DNA of 64,000 nucleotides from assembly GCF_003627815.1 (NCBI RefSeq), contig NZ_CP032698.1, positions 3,534,001 to 3,598,000 on the forward strand. Reading direction: 5' to 3'. The notes beneath the pieces are model-generated. The model searched no databases, was not told the DNA's origin, and saw only the letters and a program-made list of their open reading frames with translations. The position numbers were made by a program, and so were the translations under genes. The first letter of the stretch is position 1, and each line of letters starts with the position of its first letter. The stretch comes from Streptomyces hundungensis. Lineage in GTDB: Bacteria > Actinomycetota > Actinomycetes > Streptomycetales > Streptomycetaceae. Positions 17,001 to 24,831 of the stretch are shown piece by piece.

Positions 17001-17873
17001 TCAGAGGTAGTCCTCCAGCCGGCCCACCGCAAACCCCTGCACCCGAACCTCCTCCAGAAGCCGCACCACCCCCCGCATCCCACCCCCACCCGCCGCAGGC
17101 AAAGAACCCCGCACGATGTCCCCGGCCCGCAACCCATGGGCGCCCCCGGCATACCGCAAACCCTCGGGCGTCATGCCGGCCCGCGCCAGCACCACCGCAC
17201 TGATCCCGCACTCCTTGGCCGCCCGCAGGGTGCTCGCGTCGTAGGCACCGTAAGGCGGTCTGAAGAACCGTGGCCGGATGGCGGCGGCCCGGGCGGCGAG
17301 CCGACCCTGGCGGCCGCAGATCTCCGCCCGCTGTCCCTCGTAGTCAAGGGCGCGCAGGTCACGGTGGTGCAGGGCGTGGTTGTGCACCCCGGCACCGAGC
17401 GCGCGCAACACGTCGGAGCGGTCACGACCGGGCAGAGCCCCGCCATCGGCACCGGCACCGGCACCGGCACCGGCGGCACCCCCATCATTGGGGAACAGCG
17501 TGACCGGCACCCCAAGGTCGTGCACCATCCGCACGAAAGCGGGGTCGACCCCCGGCCCGTCGTCGAAGGTCAGGAAGACGACCTTGGCCCGCATCGGTAC
17601 GTGGTCGACGACGAAGGAAAGCTCCGGCCCCCGCCCGACGGCGGGGCGCGGCGCCGGCGCCAGCGGGGCGCCGAGGCCCCAGCGCCGGGCGGCGGCGACC
17701 GCCCGCGCGTCCGGCCCCACGCGGGGCACGCCCCGCTGGGCGGCCTTGCGTCCGAGCCGCTGGAACGGGCCGACCGGAGCGGCCTGTTCCGTACATCCGG
17801 CGAGCGGGCCGAGCAGCGCACCGACGGCGAGCAGCCCGGCCAGGGCGGCCCGGAACCGGTGCGCGCGCCTCAC
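17001..17873 (-). CDS. NodB-like polysaccharide deacetylase lipoprotein, probably degenerate
   Basis: 290 residues. Lipoprotein signal with LAGC (Cys27). NodB features: VVFLTFDDGPGVDPAF (catalytic and metal Asp pair), HNHALHHRDL (metal His motif) and FFRPPYGAYDASTL. The late histidine motif, LHPGDIILSHFRG in the two sister proteins of this window, reads LRAGDIVRGSLPA here, so the His is missing and activity is doubtful. Between the first two motifs a GAGAGAGADGG run, encoded by a GGCACC hexanucleotide repeat (about 17447-17478), replaces the sequence seen in the sisters. Ends in RLEDYL, like the others. Confidence 0.85.
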   Translation of the reverse strand: MRRAHRFRAALAGLLAVGALLGPLAGCTEQAAPVGPFQRLGRKAAQRGVPRVGPDARAVAAARRWGLGAPLAPAPRPAVGRGPELSFVVDHVPMRAKVVFLTFDDGPGVDPAFVRMVHDLGVPVTLFPNDGGAAGAGAGAGADGGALPGRDRSDVLRALGAGVHNHALHHRDLRALDYEGQRAEICGRQGRLAARAAAIRPRFFRPPYGAYDASTLRAAKECGISAVVLARAGMTPEGLRYAGGAHGLRAGDIVRGSLPAAGGGGMRGVVRLLEEVRVQGFAVGRLEDYL

Positions 17874-17892
17874 CTCGGCTCCCCGGCCCCGG

Positions 17893-18798
17893 TCACACGT
17901 AGTCCTCCAGACGGGCCACGGCGTACCCCTTGTCGGTGATCACCTTCATCACCTGGCGGACCATGTCGGGCATGGTTCCGTTCCAGTCCTCGCGTCCCCG
18001 GAAGTGGCTGAGGATGATGTCGCCGGGGTGCAGGTCGCGGTCCCACTCGCGCCACTCCATGTGGTCGGTGAAGGCCTCCTCCGCCCACAGCGGCGCGGCC
18101 TTGATGCCGCAGGACTGGGCGGCCTTGAGGGTGTCCTCGTTGTAGTTCCCGTACGGCGGCCGGAACAGCCGGGGCCGCTTGCCCGCCCACTGGCCGATCT
18201 TGTCCTGCTGGTCGCAGATCTCGTGCCGCTGCTCCTCGTAGGAGAGCCCGGGCAGATAGCGGTGGTTGAGGGTGTGGTTGTTGAGCGTGACCCCGAGGCC
18301 CTGCATCTTCCTGAAGTACTCGTGGTCGTTCTTGACCAGGTAGTCGCTGAGGAACGCGCTGTAGGGGATGCGGAGTTCCTGCATCATCTTCAGGAAGGTG
18401 GGGTCCTTCTCGGCGCCGTCGTCGATCGTCAGGAAGACGATCTTGTCCTTGGTGGGGACGGTGGTGAAGACGGGCGGCAGCGAGTCACCGCCGTCCGTCT
18501 CGAATCCGGCGCGATTGGTGATCTTCGGTTTGACCGCGGGCACCGGGGGCGCGAGCAGGGGCGGCTTGGCGAGCCCCCACTTCTTGACGGCCGCGAGCCG
18601 GGCGGCCTCGGTGTGCCGGAGCTGCTCGGAGTAGTCGGCGAGGGCGCCGGCGGGGCCCTTCTTGGCGGCCTGCGCGCCGGGGCTCCCCGCCCCGCCGTCC
18701 TCGGCCGCGCAGCCGGAGGCGAGGAGGGCGGCCACGAGACCGAGGGCGCCACCGACGATCTTTGCCCGACATTTTCCCTTTTGTCGTACTAGTCGCAT
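17893..18798 (-). CDS. NodB-like polysaccharide deacetylase lipoprotein
   Basis: 301 residues. The lipoprotein signal ends at LASGC (Cys about 30). Motifs in order: IVFLTIDDGAEKDPTF (Asp pair), NNHTLNHRYLPGL (metal-binding His pair), LFRPPYGNYNEDTLKAAQSCG, and LHPGDIILSHFRG with the catalytic His. The family removes acetyl groups from extracellular polysaccharides (peptidoglycan, chitin oligomers). Attached to the outer face of the membrane. It lies 19 bp upstream of the degenerate paralog in the same direction, suggesting duplication and co-transcription. Confidence 0.9.
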   Translation of the reverse strand: MRLVRQKGKCRAKIVGGALGLVAALLASGCAAEDGGAGSPGAQAAKKGPAGALADYSEQLRHTEAARLAAVKKWGLAKPPLLAPPVPAVKPKITNRAGFETDGGDSLPPVFTTVPTKDKIVFLTIDDGAEKDPTFLKMMQELRIPYSAFLSDYLVKNDHEYFRKMQGLGVTLNNHTLNHRYLPGLSYEEQRHEICDQQDKIGQWAGKRPRLFRPPYGNYNEDTLKAAQSCGIKAAPLWAEEAFTDHMEWREWDRDLHPGDIILSHFRGREDWNGTMPDMVRQVMKVITDKGYAVARLEDYV

Positions 18799-18910
18799 GG
18801 CGCCGCATCCTGTCAGGTGCCGGGCTCATGGCCGGTACGACACCGCCGCGAGGCGCCCACCATCGCCCGGCTGGCCCACAGCGACGCGGCGCCTGGACGA
18901 CAATGGCGGG

Positions 18911-20182
18911 GTGAACGACCTCGACACCTTCTCCCTCCTGCTCACCGACGAGGGCCGCGCGCTGCTCGCATCACTGCGGGACCACGACCCGTCCCAGGAG
19001 CTGGCGGTGGCCACCCGGCTGCGCCGCGAGCACGACGCGGAGCTGGTGTCGGCGGCGATCGGGCAGGCGCGGCTGCGGCAGCGGGCGGTGGCGAAGTTCG
19101 GCGCGGACGACGCCCACCGGATGTTCTTCACGCCCAACGGCGTCGAGCAGTCGACCCGCGCCTCGGTCGCCACCCACCGCGCCCGCGCCTTCGCCTCTCG
19201 CGGCGTACGCTCCGTCGCCGATCTGTGCTGCGGCATCGGCGGCGACGCGCTGGCCCTCGCGCGGGCCGGGATCCACGTGCTCGCCGTGGACCGCGACCCG
19301 CTGACGGCGGCGGTGGCCCGCGCCAACGCGGCCGCGCTCGGCCTCGGCGACCTGATCGAGGTGCGCTGCGCCGACGTCACGGACATCGACACGAGCCCCT
19401 ACGACGCGGTCTTCGTGGACCCCGCGCGGCGCGGTGGCAGACAAGGAGGGGCCGCGCGCAGCGCGTCGGTGAGGGGCGGTGGCCGGGCGACGGGCGGGCG
19501 CATCTTCGACCCCGAGGCCTACTCACCGCCCCTGTCGTGGGCCGTCTCGGCCGCCCTTGCGGCCCCCTTCGCCGCGCTCAAGATCGCCCCCGGCATCCCC
19601 CACGAGGCGATCCCGCCGCAGGCCGAAGCCGAGTGGATCTCGGACGGGGGTGACGTGAAGGAAGCGGTGCTCTGGTTCGGCACCGGGGTGACCCCGGGCG
19701 CGGTCCGCGCCACGCTGCTGCCCTCCTCCGCCGCCCTGTGGACGGCCGCTCCGCTCCCGGCGCCGCCGGTGGGGCCGGTCGGCCGCTATCTGTACGAGCC
19801 GGACGGTGCGGTCATCCGTGCGCATCTGGTGGCCGAGATCGTCGAGCGGTGCGGGGGGCGCCTTATCGACGAGACGATCGCGTACGTCACCAGTGACGAG
19901 CCGTACGCGTCCCCGTACACCTCGGCGTACGAGATCACCGATGAACTCCCGTTCAATCTGAAGAAGTTGAAGGCGGTGTTGCGGGAGCGGGAGGTGGGGG
20001 TCCTGACGGTCAAGAAGCGGGGGTCGGCGGTGGAGCCGGAGGAGATTCGGCGGCGGGTGAAGTTGCGGGGGCCTCGGGCGGCGACGGTCTTCCTGACCCG
20101 GGTGGCCGGCGCCCCCACCATGCTGCTCGGCACCCCCCTCCCCCCACCCGTGGCTCCGCCCCGGACCCCGCATCGCCCCTGA
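18911..20182 (+). CDS. Class I SAM-dependent methyltransferase with THUMP-like C-terminal domain
   Basis: 423 residues from the GTG at 18911. The SAM motif is VADLCCGIGGDALALARAG (about 105-123), followed by LAVDRDPLTAAVARANA and DAVFVDPARRGGR. The C-terminal part (about 290-423, KRGSAVEPEEIRRRVKLRGPRAATVFLTRVAG) matches the THUMP-like domain found in actinobacterial proteins of this kind, pointing to an RNA substrate. A Gly/Arg/Ser-rich insertion (RRGGRQGGAARSASVRGGGRATGGR region, about 178-203) follows the DPAR motif and looks like a species-specific expansion. The target is unknown. Confidence 0.82.
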   Translation: MNDLDTFSLLLTDEGRALLASLRDHDPSQELAVATRLRREHDAELVSAAIGQARLRQRAVAKFGADDAHRMFFTPNGVEQSTRASVATHRARAFASRGVRSVADLCCGIGGDALALARAGIHVLAVDRDPLTAAVARANAAALGLGDLIEVRCADVTDIDTSPYDAVFVDPARRGGRQGGAARSASVRGGGRATGGRIFDPEAYSPPLSWAVSAALAAPFAALKIAPGIPHEAIPPQAEAEWISDGGDVKEAVLWFGTGVTPGAVRATLLPSSAALWTAAPLPAPPVGPVGRYLYEPDGAVIRAHLVAEIVERCGGRLIDETIAYVTSDEPYASPYTSAYEITDELPFNLKKLKAVLREREVGVLTVKKRGSAVEPEEIRRRVKLRGPRAATVFLTRVAGAPTMLLGTPLPPPVAPPRTPHRP

Positions 20183-20189
20183 CCGGCAC

Positions 20190-20530
20190 TCGTCCTCAAT
20201 CTCCCCCAAGGCCTTAAGGGCCAGGGGGGACCCCCATGACGGGCTGAGGTGCTGGCCAGCACCGAGTGGCTAAGGGGCGCGGGGAACTGCGCGAGAAGCG
20301 ACCACGGCCCGCAGCCGAAAGGGAGGCCCCTGGGGCTCCGCCCCCAGACCCCGTATCGCGCCTGAACGGCGCTCGTCCTCAAACTCCCCCAAGGCCTTAA
20401 GGGCCAGGGGGGACCCCCATGACAGGCTGAGGTGCTGGCCAGCACCGAGTAGTTAAGGGGCGCGGGGAACTGCGCGAGACGCGGGCACGGTCCGCGGACG
20501 AAGGCGGGTTTCAGGGGCGCGGGCCCGGGT
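20190..20530. repeat. Two tandem copies of a ~183-bp composite repeat
   Basis: Copies start at about 20190 and 20373. Each has CGTCCTCAA, a strong hairpin CCCCCAAGGCC-ttaa-GGGCCAGGGGGG, a GGCTGAGGTGCTGGCCAGCACCGAGT block and the GGGGCGCGGGGAACTGCGCGAGA module; the first is followed by a CTGGGGCTCCGCCCCCAG hairpin. The hairpins can act as terminators for the methyltransferase and, in the other direction, the membrane-protein gene. No gene seen. Confidence 0.9.
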
Positions 20531-21150
20531 CAGTGGGGCGGGTTGGGGGTGAGGGAGCGTTGGATCCAGCGCCGGTACGCGGTCGCCTTCACGACCCCGA
20601 TGAGCCCCGTCAGCCAGCAGATCAGACCGAGCCCCATCCCGTACACGACGAGCGCATACGTATCGCGCCCCGGGACGGCGGTGGCCGGCAGCACCAGGCA
20701 GACGCCGAGCCCGCCCGCGCACAGCAGGACCGAGGGGACCAGCCACGCCAGGCTCAGGCCGGGTCTGCACAGATTGCGGTCGAGTACGGGGTCGCGGTCC
20801 AACTCGGCCCACTGGCGCAGGAGTTCACGGATCCGGCGGTCCTTGCGCAGCCCGAACCCGACCGCGAGGCCGGTGGGGATCATCACGCCGAGGCCGAGCA
20901 CCAGGAACACCCCGCCGACGATCGCGGTGAGCACGTCGGTCAGCGAGGTGAGCGCCGTGCCGATCAGGGACCAGCCGAGCGCGAACAGCGCCGCCCACAG
21001 CCAGAGCAGTCCGAGCCGCCCGGCCCCCAAGTACCCCCTGACCAGGGCTTCGAGAACCCGCGCCCGGTCCGCGAGCAGCGCGTTGCGGTCGGGCCAGGAA
21101 CGTATCGCGACGGGCGGCGGCGACGGCGGAAGCAGCGAGCGGGACAACAT
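20530..21150 (-). CDS. Four-helix membrane protein of unknown function
   Basis: 206 residues, unrecognised. Four predicted membrane helices in two pairs: GLLWLWAALFALGWSLIGTAL, VLTAIVGGVFLVLGLGVMIPTGLAVGFGL, LAWLVPSVLLCAGGLGVCLVLPA and YALVVYGMGLGLICWLTGLIGVVKA. A charged cytosolic loop of about 30 residues (RKDRRIRELLRQWAELDRDPVLDRN) lies between the pairs. The N-terminus holds a Pro-rich stretch. Its 3' end abuts a composite repeat. Probably real, given the coherent helix pattern and codon bias; no function proposed. Confidence 0.75.
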   Translation of the reverse strand: MLSRSLLPPSPPPVAIRSWPDRNALLADRARVLEALVRGYLGAGRLGLLWLWAALFALGWSLIGTALTSLTDVLTAIVGGVFLVLGLGVMIPTGLAVGFGLRKDRRIRELLRQWAELDRDPVLDRNLCRPGLSLAWLVPSVLLCAGGLGVCLVLPATAVPGRDTYALVVYGMGLGLICWLTGLIGVVKATAYRRWIQRSLTPNPPH

Positions 21151-21332
21151 GCGCCAGAGATTATCGGGGGTGCCCGCCGGCCTGGAGACCCCCCTGCATC
21201 ATGTTCACAACAGGTGGCCGATTCCCCCCCACCCCGGCCCGTCAACTCGGCCGACACATAGGCGACTTGGCGGCCGGGCGCCGACCAGGGCCCGCCAACC
21301 GAGCCACGCCGGCACCCCGCACCGGCCTCCAG

Positions 21333-21809
21333 CTACGCGTCCCGCAAAACGTCGACGTCCAGCTTCTTCATGCCCATGACGGCCGCCATGACCCGGTCCG
21401 CCTTGTCCGCGTCGCCGGTGAGCAGCTCGGGCAGTTGGGCCGGGACGACCTGCCACGACAGGCCGTACTTGTCCTTCAGCCAGCCGCACGGGCCCTCTTC
21501 GCCGCCCTCGCCGAGCAGCGTCCAGAACCGGTCGATCTCCGCCTGGTCGGCGCAGCCCACCGAGAGGGAGATCGCCTCGGTGAAGGTGAACTGGGGGCCG
21601 CCGTTGAGGGCGGTGAAGCGCTGTCCGGCGAGCTCGAACTCGACCGTCATCACCGATCCGGTCTCCCCGGGCGCCGACGCCGCGTAGTGCGTGACGGCCA
21701 CGATGCGCGAGTCCCCGCCGAAGATGGAGACATAGTGCTCGGCGGCCTCCTCGGCCTGGTCGTCGAACCAGAGGAAGGTGGTGATCTTCTGCGTGATCTG
21801 CGCGGACAT
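21333..21809 (-). CDS. VOC-superfamily (PhnB/glyoxalase-like) protein
   Basis: 158 residues: TQKITTFLWFDDQAEEAAEHYVSIFGGDSRIV at the N-terminus and the FELAGQRFTALNGGPQFTFTEAISLSVGCADQAEIDRFW block typical of PhnB-like '3-demethylubiquinone-9 methyltransferase domain' proteins. These are single-domain or dimeric VOC folds that may bind a metal; substrates are mostly unknown. The start at 21809 is supported by AAGGAGG 7 nt upstream and by the fold; an upstream ATG at 21854 would add a non-conserved extension. Confidence 0.87.
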   Translation of the reverse strand: MSAQITQKITTFLWFDDQAEEAAEHYVSIFGGDSRIVAVTHYAASAPGETGSVMTVEFELAGQRFTALNGGPQFTFTEAISLSVGCADQAEIDRFWTLLGEGGEEGPCGWLKDKYGLSWQVVPAQLPELLTGDADKADRVMAAVMGMKKLDVDVLRDA

Positions 21810-21926
21810 GGTCGGCCTCCTTGCCGTTGCCTGACCCCGTGCGGGCGGCATCATGAGGTGGACCGGGCCCGCGACCGAAACTCATCGGCGCCGCGACCCC
21901 GAACGCCGATTCCCTTCGGCCCGCCT

Positions 21927-22020
21927 TTCAGCACAGCCCCGCCGTCCCAGAACAGCACCGCCGTCCCAGAACAGCCCTGCCGTCCCAGAACAGCACCGCC
22001 GTTTCAGCACAGCACCGCCG
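21927..22020. repeat. Short tandem repeat, five 18-19-bp units
   Basis: Units of the form TCCCAGAACAGCACCGCCG, with variants TTCAGCACAG and AGCCCTGCCG. It lies in the 294-bp gap between the VOC gene start and the helR stop. No gene seen in the gap. Confidence 0.88.
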
Positions 22021-22103
22021 GGGCCGGGCGGCAACATTTCCGGCGGCCGCGCCCCGGCCCTGGCCCCGGCCCAGGAACCGCGCTACCGCGACCCCGCCCC
22101 GGT

Positions 22104-24293
22104 TCAGGCGTCGCTCAGGACGACGAGCCGCTGGGTCGCCCTGGTCATCGCGACATAGCGGTCCACCGCCCCCTCGATGCCCTCGCCGAACCTCTCCGGC
22201 TCCACCAGGACGACGAGGTCGAATTCGAGGCCCTTGGACAGTTCCGGGGTGAGCGAGCGGACGCGGGGCGTGGCCCGGAAGCCGGGGGCGCCGATGACGC
22301 AGGCGATCCCGTCGTCGTGCCCGGCGAGCCAGGTCTCCAGGATCGAGTCCAGCTCGGCGACGGCGCCGTACCCGACGGGGACGCCCCCGCTGCGGATGGA
22401 CGTGGGTACGTTGGCGTCCGGCAGCGCGGCCCGGATGACCGGCTCGGCCTCCGTCATGACCTCTTGCGGCGTGCGGTAGTTGATGCCGAGGGAGGCCACC
22501 TCGATCCGGTCGAGCCCGATCCGCTCCAGGCGTTCGCGCCACGACTCGGTGAAGCCGTGCCGGGCCTGGGCCCGGTCGCCCACGATGGTGAAGCTCCGGG
22601 AGGGGCAGCGCATCAGCAGCATCTGCCACTCGGCGTCGGTGAGTTCCTGGGCCTCGTCCACGACGATGTGCGCGAAAGGGCCGGCCAGCAGGTCCGGTTC
22701 GGCGGCGGGCAGGGCGCTGTCGTCGATCAGGGCGTCCTGGAGGTCCTTTCCGCGCAGCATCCGCAGGGCGCCCTCGCTCTCGTCGCCGGCCGAGTTGAAG
22801 TTGGAGGCCGAGATGATCTCGTCGATGACGCCGGACATCCGGGCCCGCTCGGCGGCGACCACCGCGTCGTGCCGGCGCCTGCGCCGTTCCGCCTCGGGGT
22901 CGCCGAGCCGCTGGCGGGCGGCGTCCAGGAGCGGCAGGTCGGAGACGGTCCAGGCCGCCGGGTCCGCGCGCCGCAGGCGGCGCAGGTCGTCGGGGCCGAG
23001 CCAGGGCGCGCACATCCGCAGATAGGCGGGGACCGACCACAGGTCGCCGACGACATCGGCCGCTTCGAGCAACGGCCACGCGCTGTGCACGGCGTCGACC
23101 AGGTCGCGGTCCTGGCGCAGCGCCGCTCGGAACTCCTCCGGTGTGACGTCCTCGCCGTCGTGCTTGTCGTGGAGGATCGTGACCAGCGCCTCCCAGACCA
23201 GCTCGCGGCCCTCGTTGTGCGGGGTGCCGGGCCCCGGCGCGTCGAAGGCCTCGGCCCAGTCCTCGGAGGTCAGCCGGATGTCGGACCAGGGGGTGGAGAC
23301 GGTCATGGCGCCGGTGGGCGGTTCCTCGTAGAAGGCGACGGCCTTCTCGATCGCCCCGACCATGGCGACGGACGCCTTGAGGCGGGCCACCTCCGGATCG
23401 CTCTCCCGCGTGGCCGACGCGCCCTCGGCGACGAGGTCCCGCAGCACACAGGTCTGTACGCCCTCTTCGCCGAGGCTGGGCAGCACATCGGCGACGTAGT
23501 CCAGATAGGGGCGGTGCGGGCCGACGAACAGGACCCCGCCGCGCCGGTGGCCCAGGCGCGGATCGGAGTAGAGCAGATAGGCGGACCGGTGCAGCGCGAC
23601 GACGGTCTTGCCCGTGCCGGGGCCGCCGTCGACGACGAGGGCGCCGCGCGATCCGGCGCGGATGATGGCGTCCTGGTCGGCCTGGATGGTGGACAGGACG
23701 TCACGCATCCGGGCCGAGCGGTTGGTGCCCAGGCTCGCGATGAACGCGGACTGGTCGTCGAGGGCGGCATGCCCTTCGAGCCCGTCGGCGCTGAACACCT
23801 CGTCCCAGTAGTCGCTGATCCGGCCCCGGGTCCAGCGGTAGCGGCGGCGGCTCGCCAGGCCCATGGGGTCGGCGTGGGTCGCGGCGAAGAACGGCTCGGC
23901 GGCGGGCGAGCGCCAGTCGATCAGGAGCCGGCGACCCTCGCGGTCGGTGAGGCCGAGCCGGCCGATGTAGAGGGGCTCGGGGTCGTCGGCGGAGACGATG
24001 CGCCCGAGGCACAGATCGAGACCGAAGCGGCTCAGGGTGCGCAGCCGGGCGGTCGTCTGGTGGAGCTCGACGTCCCGGTCCATGGCCGCCCGGCCTATGC
24101 CGCCGGGGGCGCGGCGCAGCGCGTCGATGTGATCGGAGAGCTCGGTGACCGTCTCGTCGAGGGTGCGGGCGACGACCGCGAAGTGCCGCTCGTCGCCTCC
24201 GATCAGCGCGGGGGCGGCCTTGGCGGCGAGACGGTTCGGCAGGTCGAACGCGACGGAGGTACTTGATGCAGAATCCGACAACGGCACACGCAC
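22104..24293 (-). CDS. helR: HelR, HelD-type RNA polymerase-recycling ATPase, rifamycin resistance
   Basis: 729 residues from the GTG at 24293, which has GGGAG 9 nt upstream; the longer frame from 24368 would run into the regulatory RAE. UvrD/HelD-like SF1 motor: Walker A DGGPGTGKTVVAL (about 222-234), Walker B HIVVDEAQELTDAEW, the motif VGDRAQ, and the late motifs SLGINYRTP and SLTPELSKGLEFDLVVL. The N-terminal part (LIDWRSPAAEPFFAATHADPMGLASRRRYRW) is the HelD region that enters the polymerase channel. HelR-type proteins remove rifamycins from RNA polymerase and so give resistance. The name rests on sequence memory plus the RAE in the leader. Confidence 0.88.
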   Translation of the reverse strand: MRVPLSDSASSTSVAFDLPNRLAAKAAPALIGGDERHFAVVARTLDETVTELSDHIDALRRAPGGIGRAAMDRDVELHQTTARLRTLSRFGLDLCLGRIVSADDPEPLYIGRLGLTDREGRRLLIDWRSPAAEPFFAATHADPMGLASRRRYRWTRGRISDYWDEVFSADGLEGHAALDDQSAFIASLGTNRSARMRDVLSTIQADQDAIIRAGSRGALVVDGGPGTGKTVVALHRSAYLLYSDPRLGHRRGGVLFVGPHRPYLDYVADVLPSLGEEGVQTCVLRDLVAEGASATRESDPEVARLKASVAMVGAIEKAVAFYEEPPTGAMTVSTPWSDIRLTSEDWAEAFDAPGPGTPHNEGRELVWEALVTILHDKHDGEDVTPEEFRAALRQDRDLVDAVHSAWPLLEAADVVGDLWSVPAYLRMCAPWLGPDDLRRLRRADPAAWTVSDLPLLDAARQRLGDPEAERRRRRHDAVVAAERARMSGVIDEIISASNFNSAGDESEGALRMLRGKDLQDALIDDSALPAAEPDLLAGPFAHIVVDEAQELTDAEWQMLLMRCPSRSFTIVGDRAQARHGFTESWRERLERIGLDRIEVASLGINYRTPQEVMTEAEPVIRAALPDANVPTSIRSGGVPVGYGAVAELDSILETWLAGHDDGIACVIGAPGFRATPRVRSLTPELSKGLEFDLVVLVEPERFGEGIEGAVDRYVAMTRATQRLVVLSDA

Positions 24294-24353
24294 TTCGTGA
24301 ATCTCCCATTTCCGCAGGTACTGGCCCGAGGCCAGTGATTCTGCGGCAGGACG

Positions 24354-24373
24354 GGGGCCTTGCCGCAAGCCCC
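24354..24373 (-). promoter_or_regulatory. Rifamycin-associated element (RAE)
   Basis: On the minus strand GGGGCTTGCGGCAAGGCCCC, an inverted repeat 61 bp upstream of the helR start. This is the sequence I know as the RAE of actinomycete rifamycin-inducible resistance genes. An AT-rich patch just upstream (GATATAGCG on the minus strand, about 24381-24389) may be the -10 region. It implies rifamycin induction of helR. Confidence 0.88.
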
Positions 24374-24439
24374 CCCATGCGCTATATCTTGATAGTGGCG
24401 AGGAGAGTACGTGCTCCTTGCCTTCTTCTTTTTCCGCAG

Positions 24440-24830
24440 CGTGCGGCCGACTGCGCAGTTCCCCGCGCCCCTTAACTACTCGGCGTCGGCCCGCACCTCA
24501 GCCCGTCATGGGGGTCCCCCCTGGCCCTTAAGGCCTTGGGGGAGATTGAGGACGAGCGCCGTTGAGGCGCGAACGGGGTCTGGGGCGGAGCACCAGGGGC
24601 CTCCCTTTCGGCTGCGGGCCGTGGTCGCTTCTCGCGCAGTTCCCCGCGCCCCTGGCGGGATCGGCGCGGGCCAGCACCTTCAGCCTCTCCGGCGATTGAG
24701 GACGAGCGCCGTTCAGGCGCGAACGGGGTCTGGGGCGGAGCCCCAGGGGCCCGGAACCAACCAACCCGCTGCGCGGGCGGGTGGGTGGGCGAAGGGGGCC
24801 GGGGGCTGGGGCGGAGCCCCGGGGAGGTCG
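24440..24830. repeat. Mosaic intergenic repeat modules upstream of helR
   Basis: Contains two GCGCAGTTCCCCGCGCCCC modules (24455-24475, 24635-24655), the CCTGGCCCTTAAGGCCTTGGGGG hairpin in inverted orientation relative to 20200, two GATTGAGGACGAGCGCCGTT modules (24545, 24693), two TGGGGCGGAGCxCCA hairpins and one CCCGCTGCGCGGGCGGGTGGG module. No gene seen. Confidence 0.88.
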
Positions 24831-24831
24831 G

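Noticed and set aside
16250..17010. 346-codon ORF from 15970 to 17010
   Set aside because: Runs from the IS non-coding end through repeat modules; a repeat-derived peptide with no family features.
21201..24266. 1021-codon ORF on the plus strand
   Set aside because: Antisense of helR and the VOC gene; the composition is a mirror of the real genes.
24294..24368. Longer helR N-terminus from 24368
   Set aside because: It would overlap the RAE and lacks a ribosome site; the GTG at 24293 has GGGAG.
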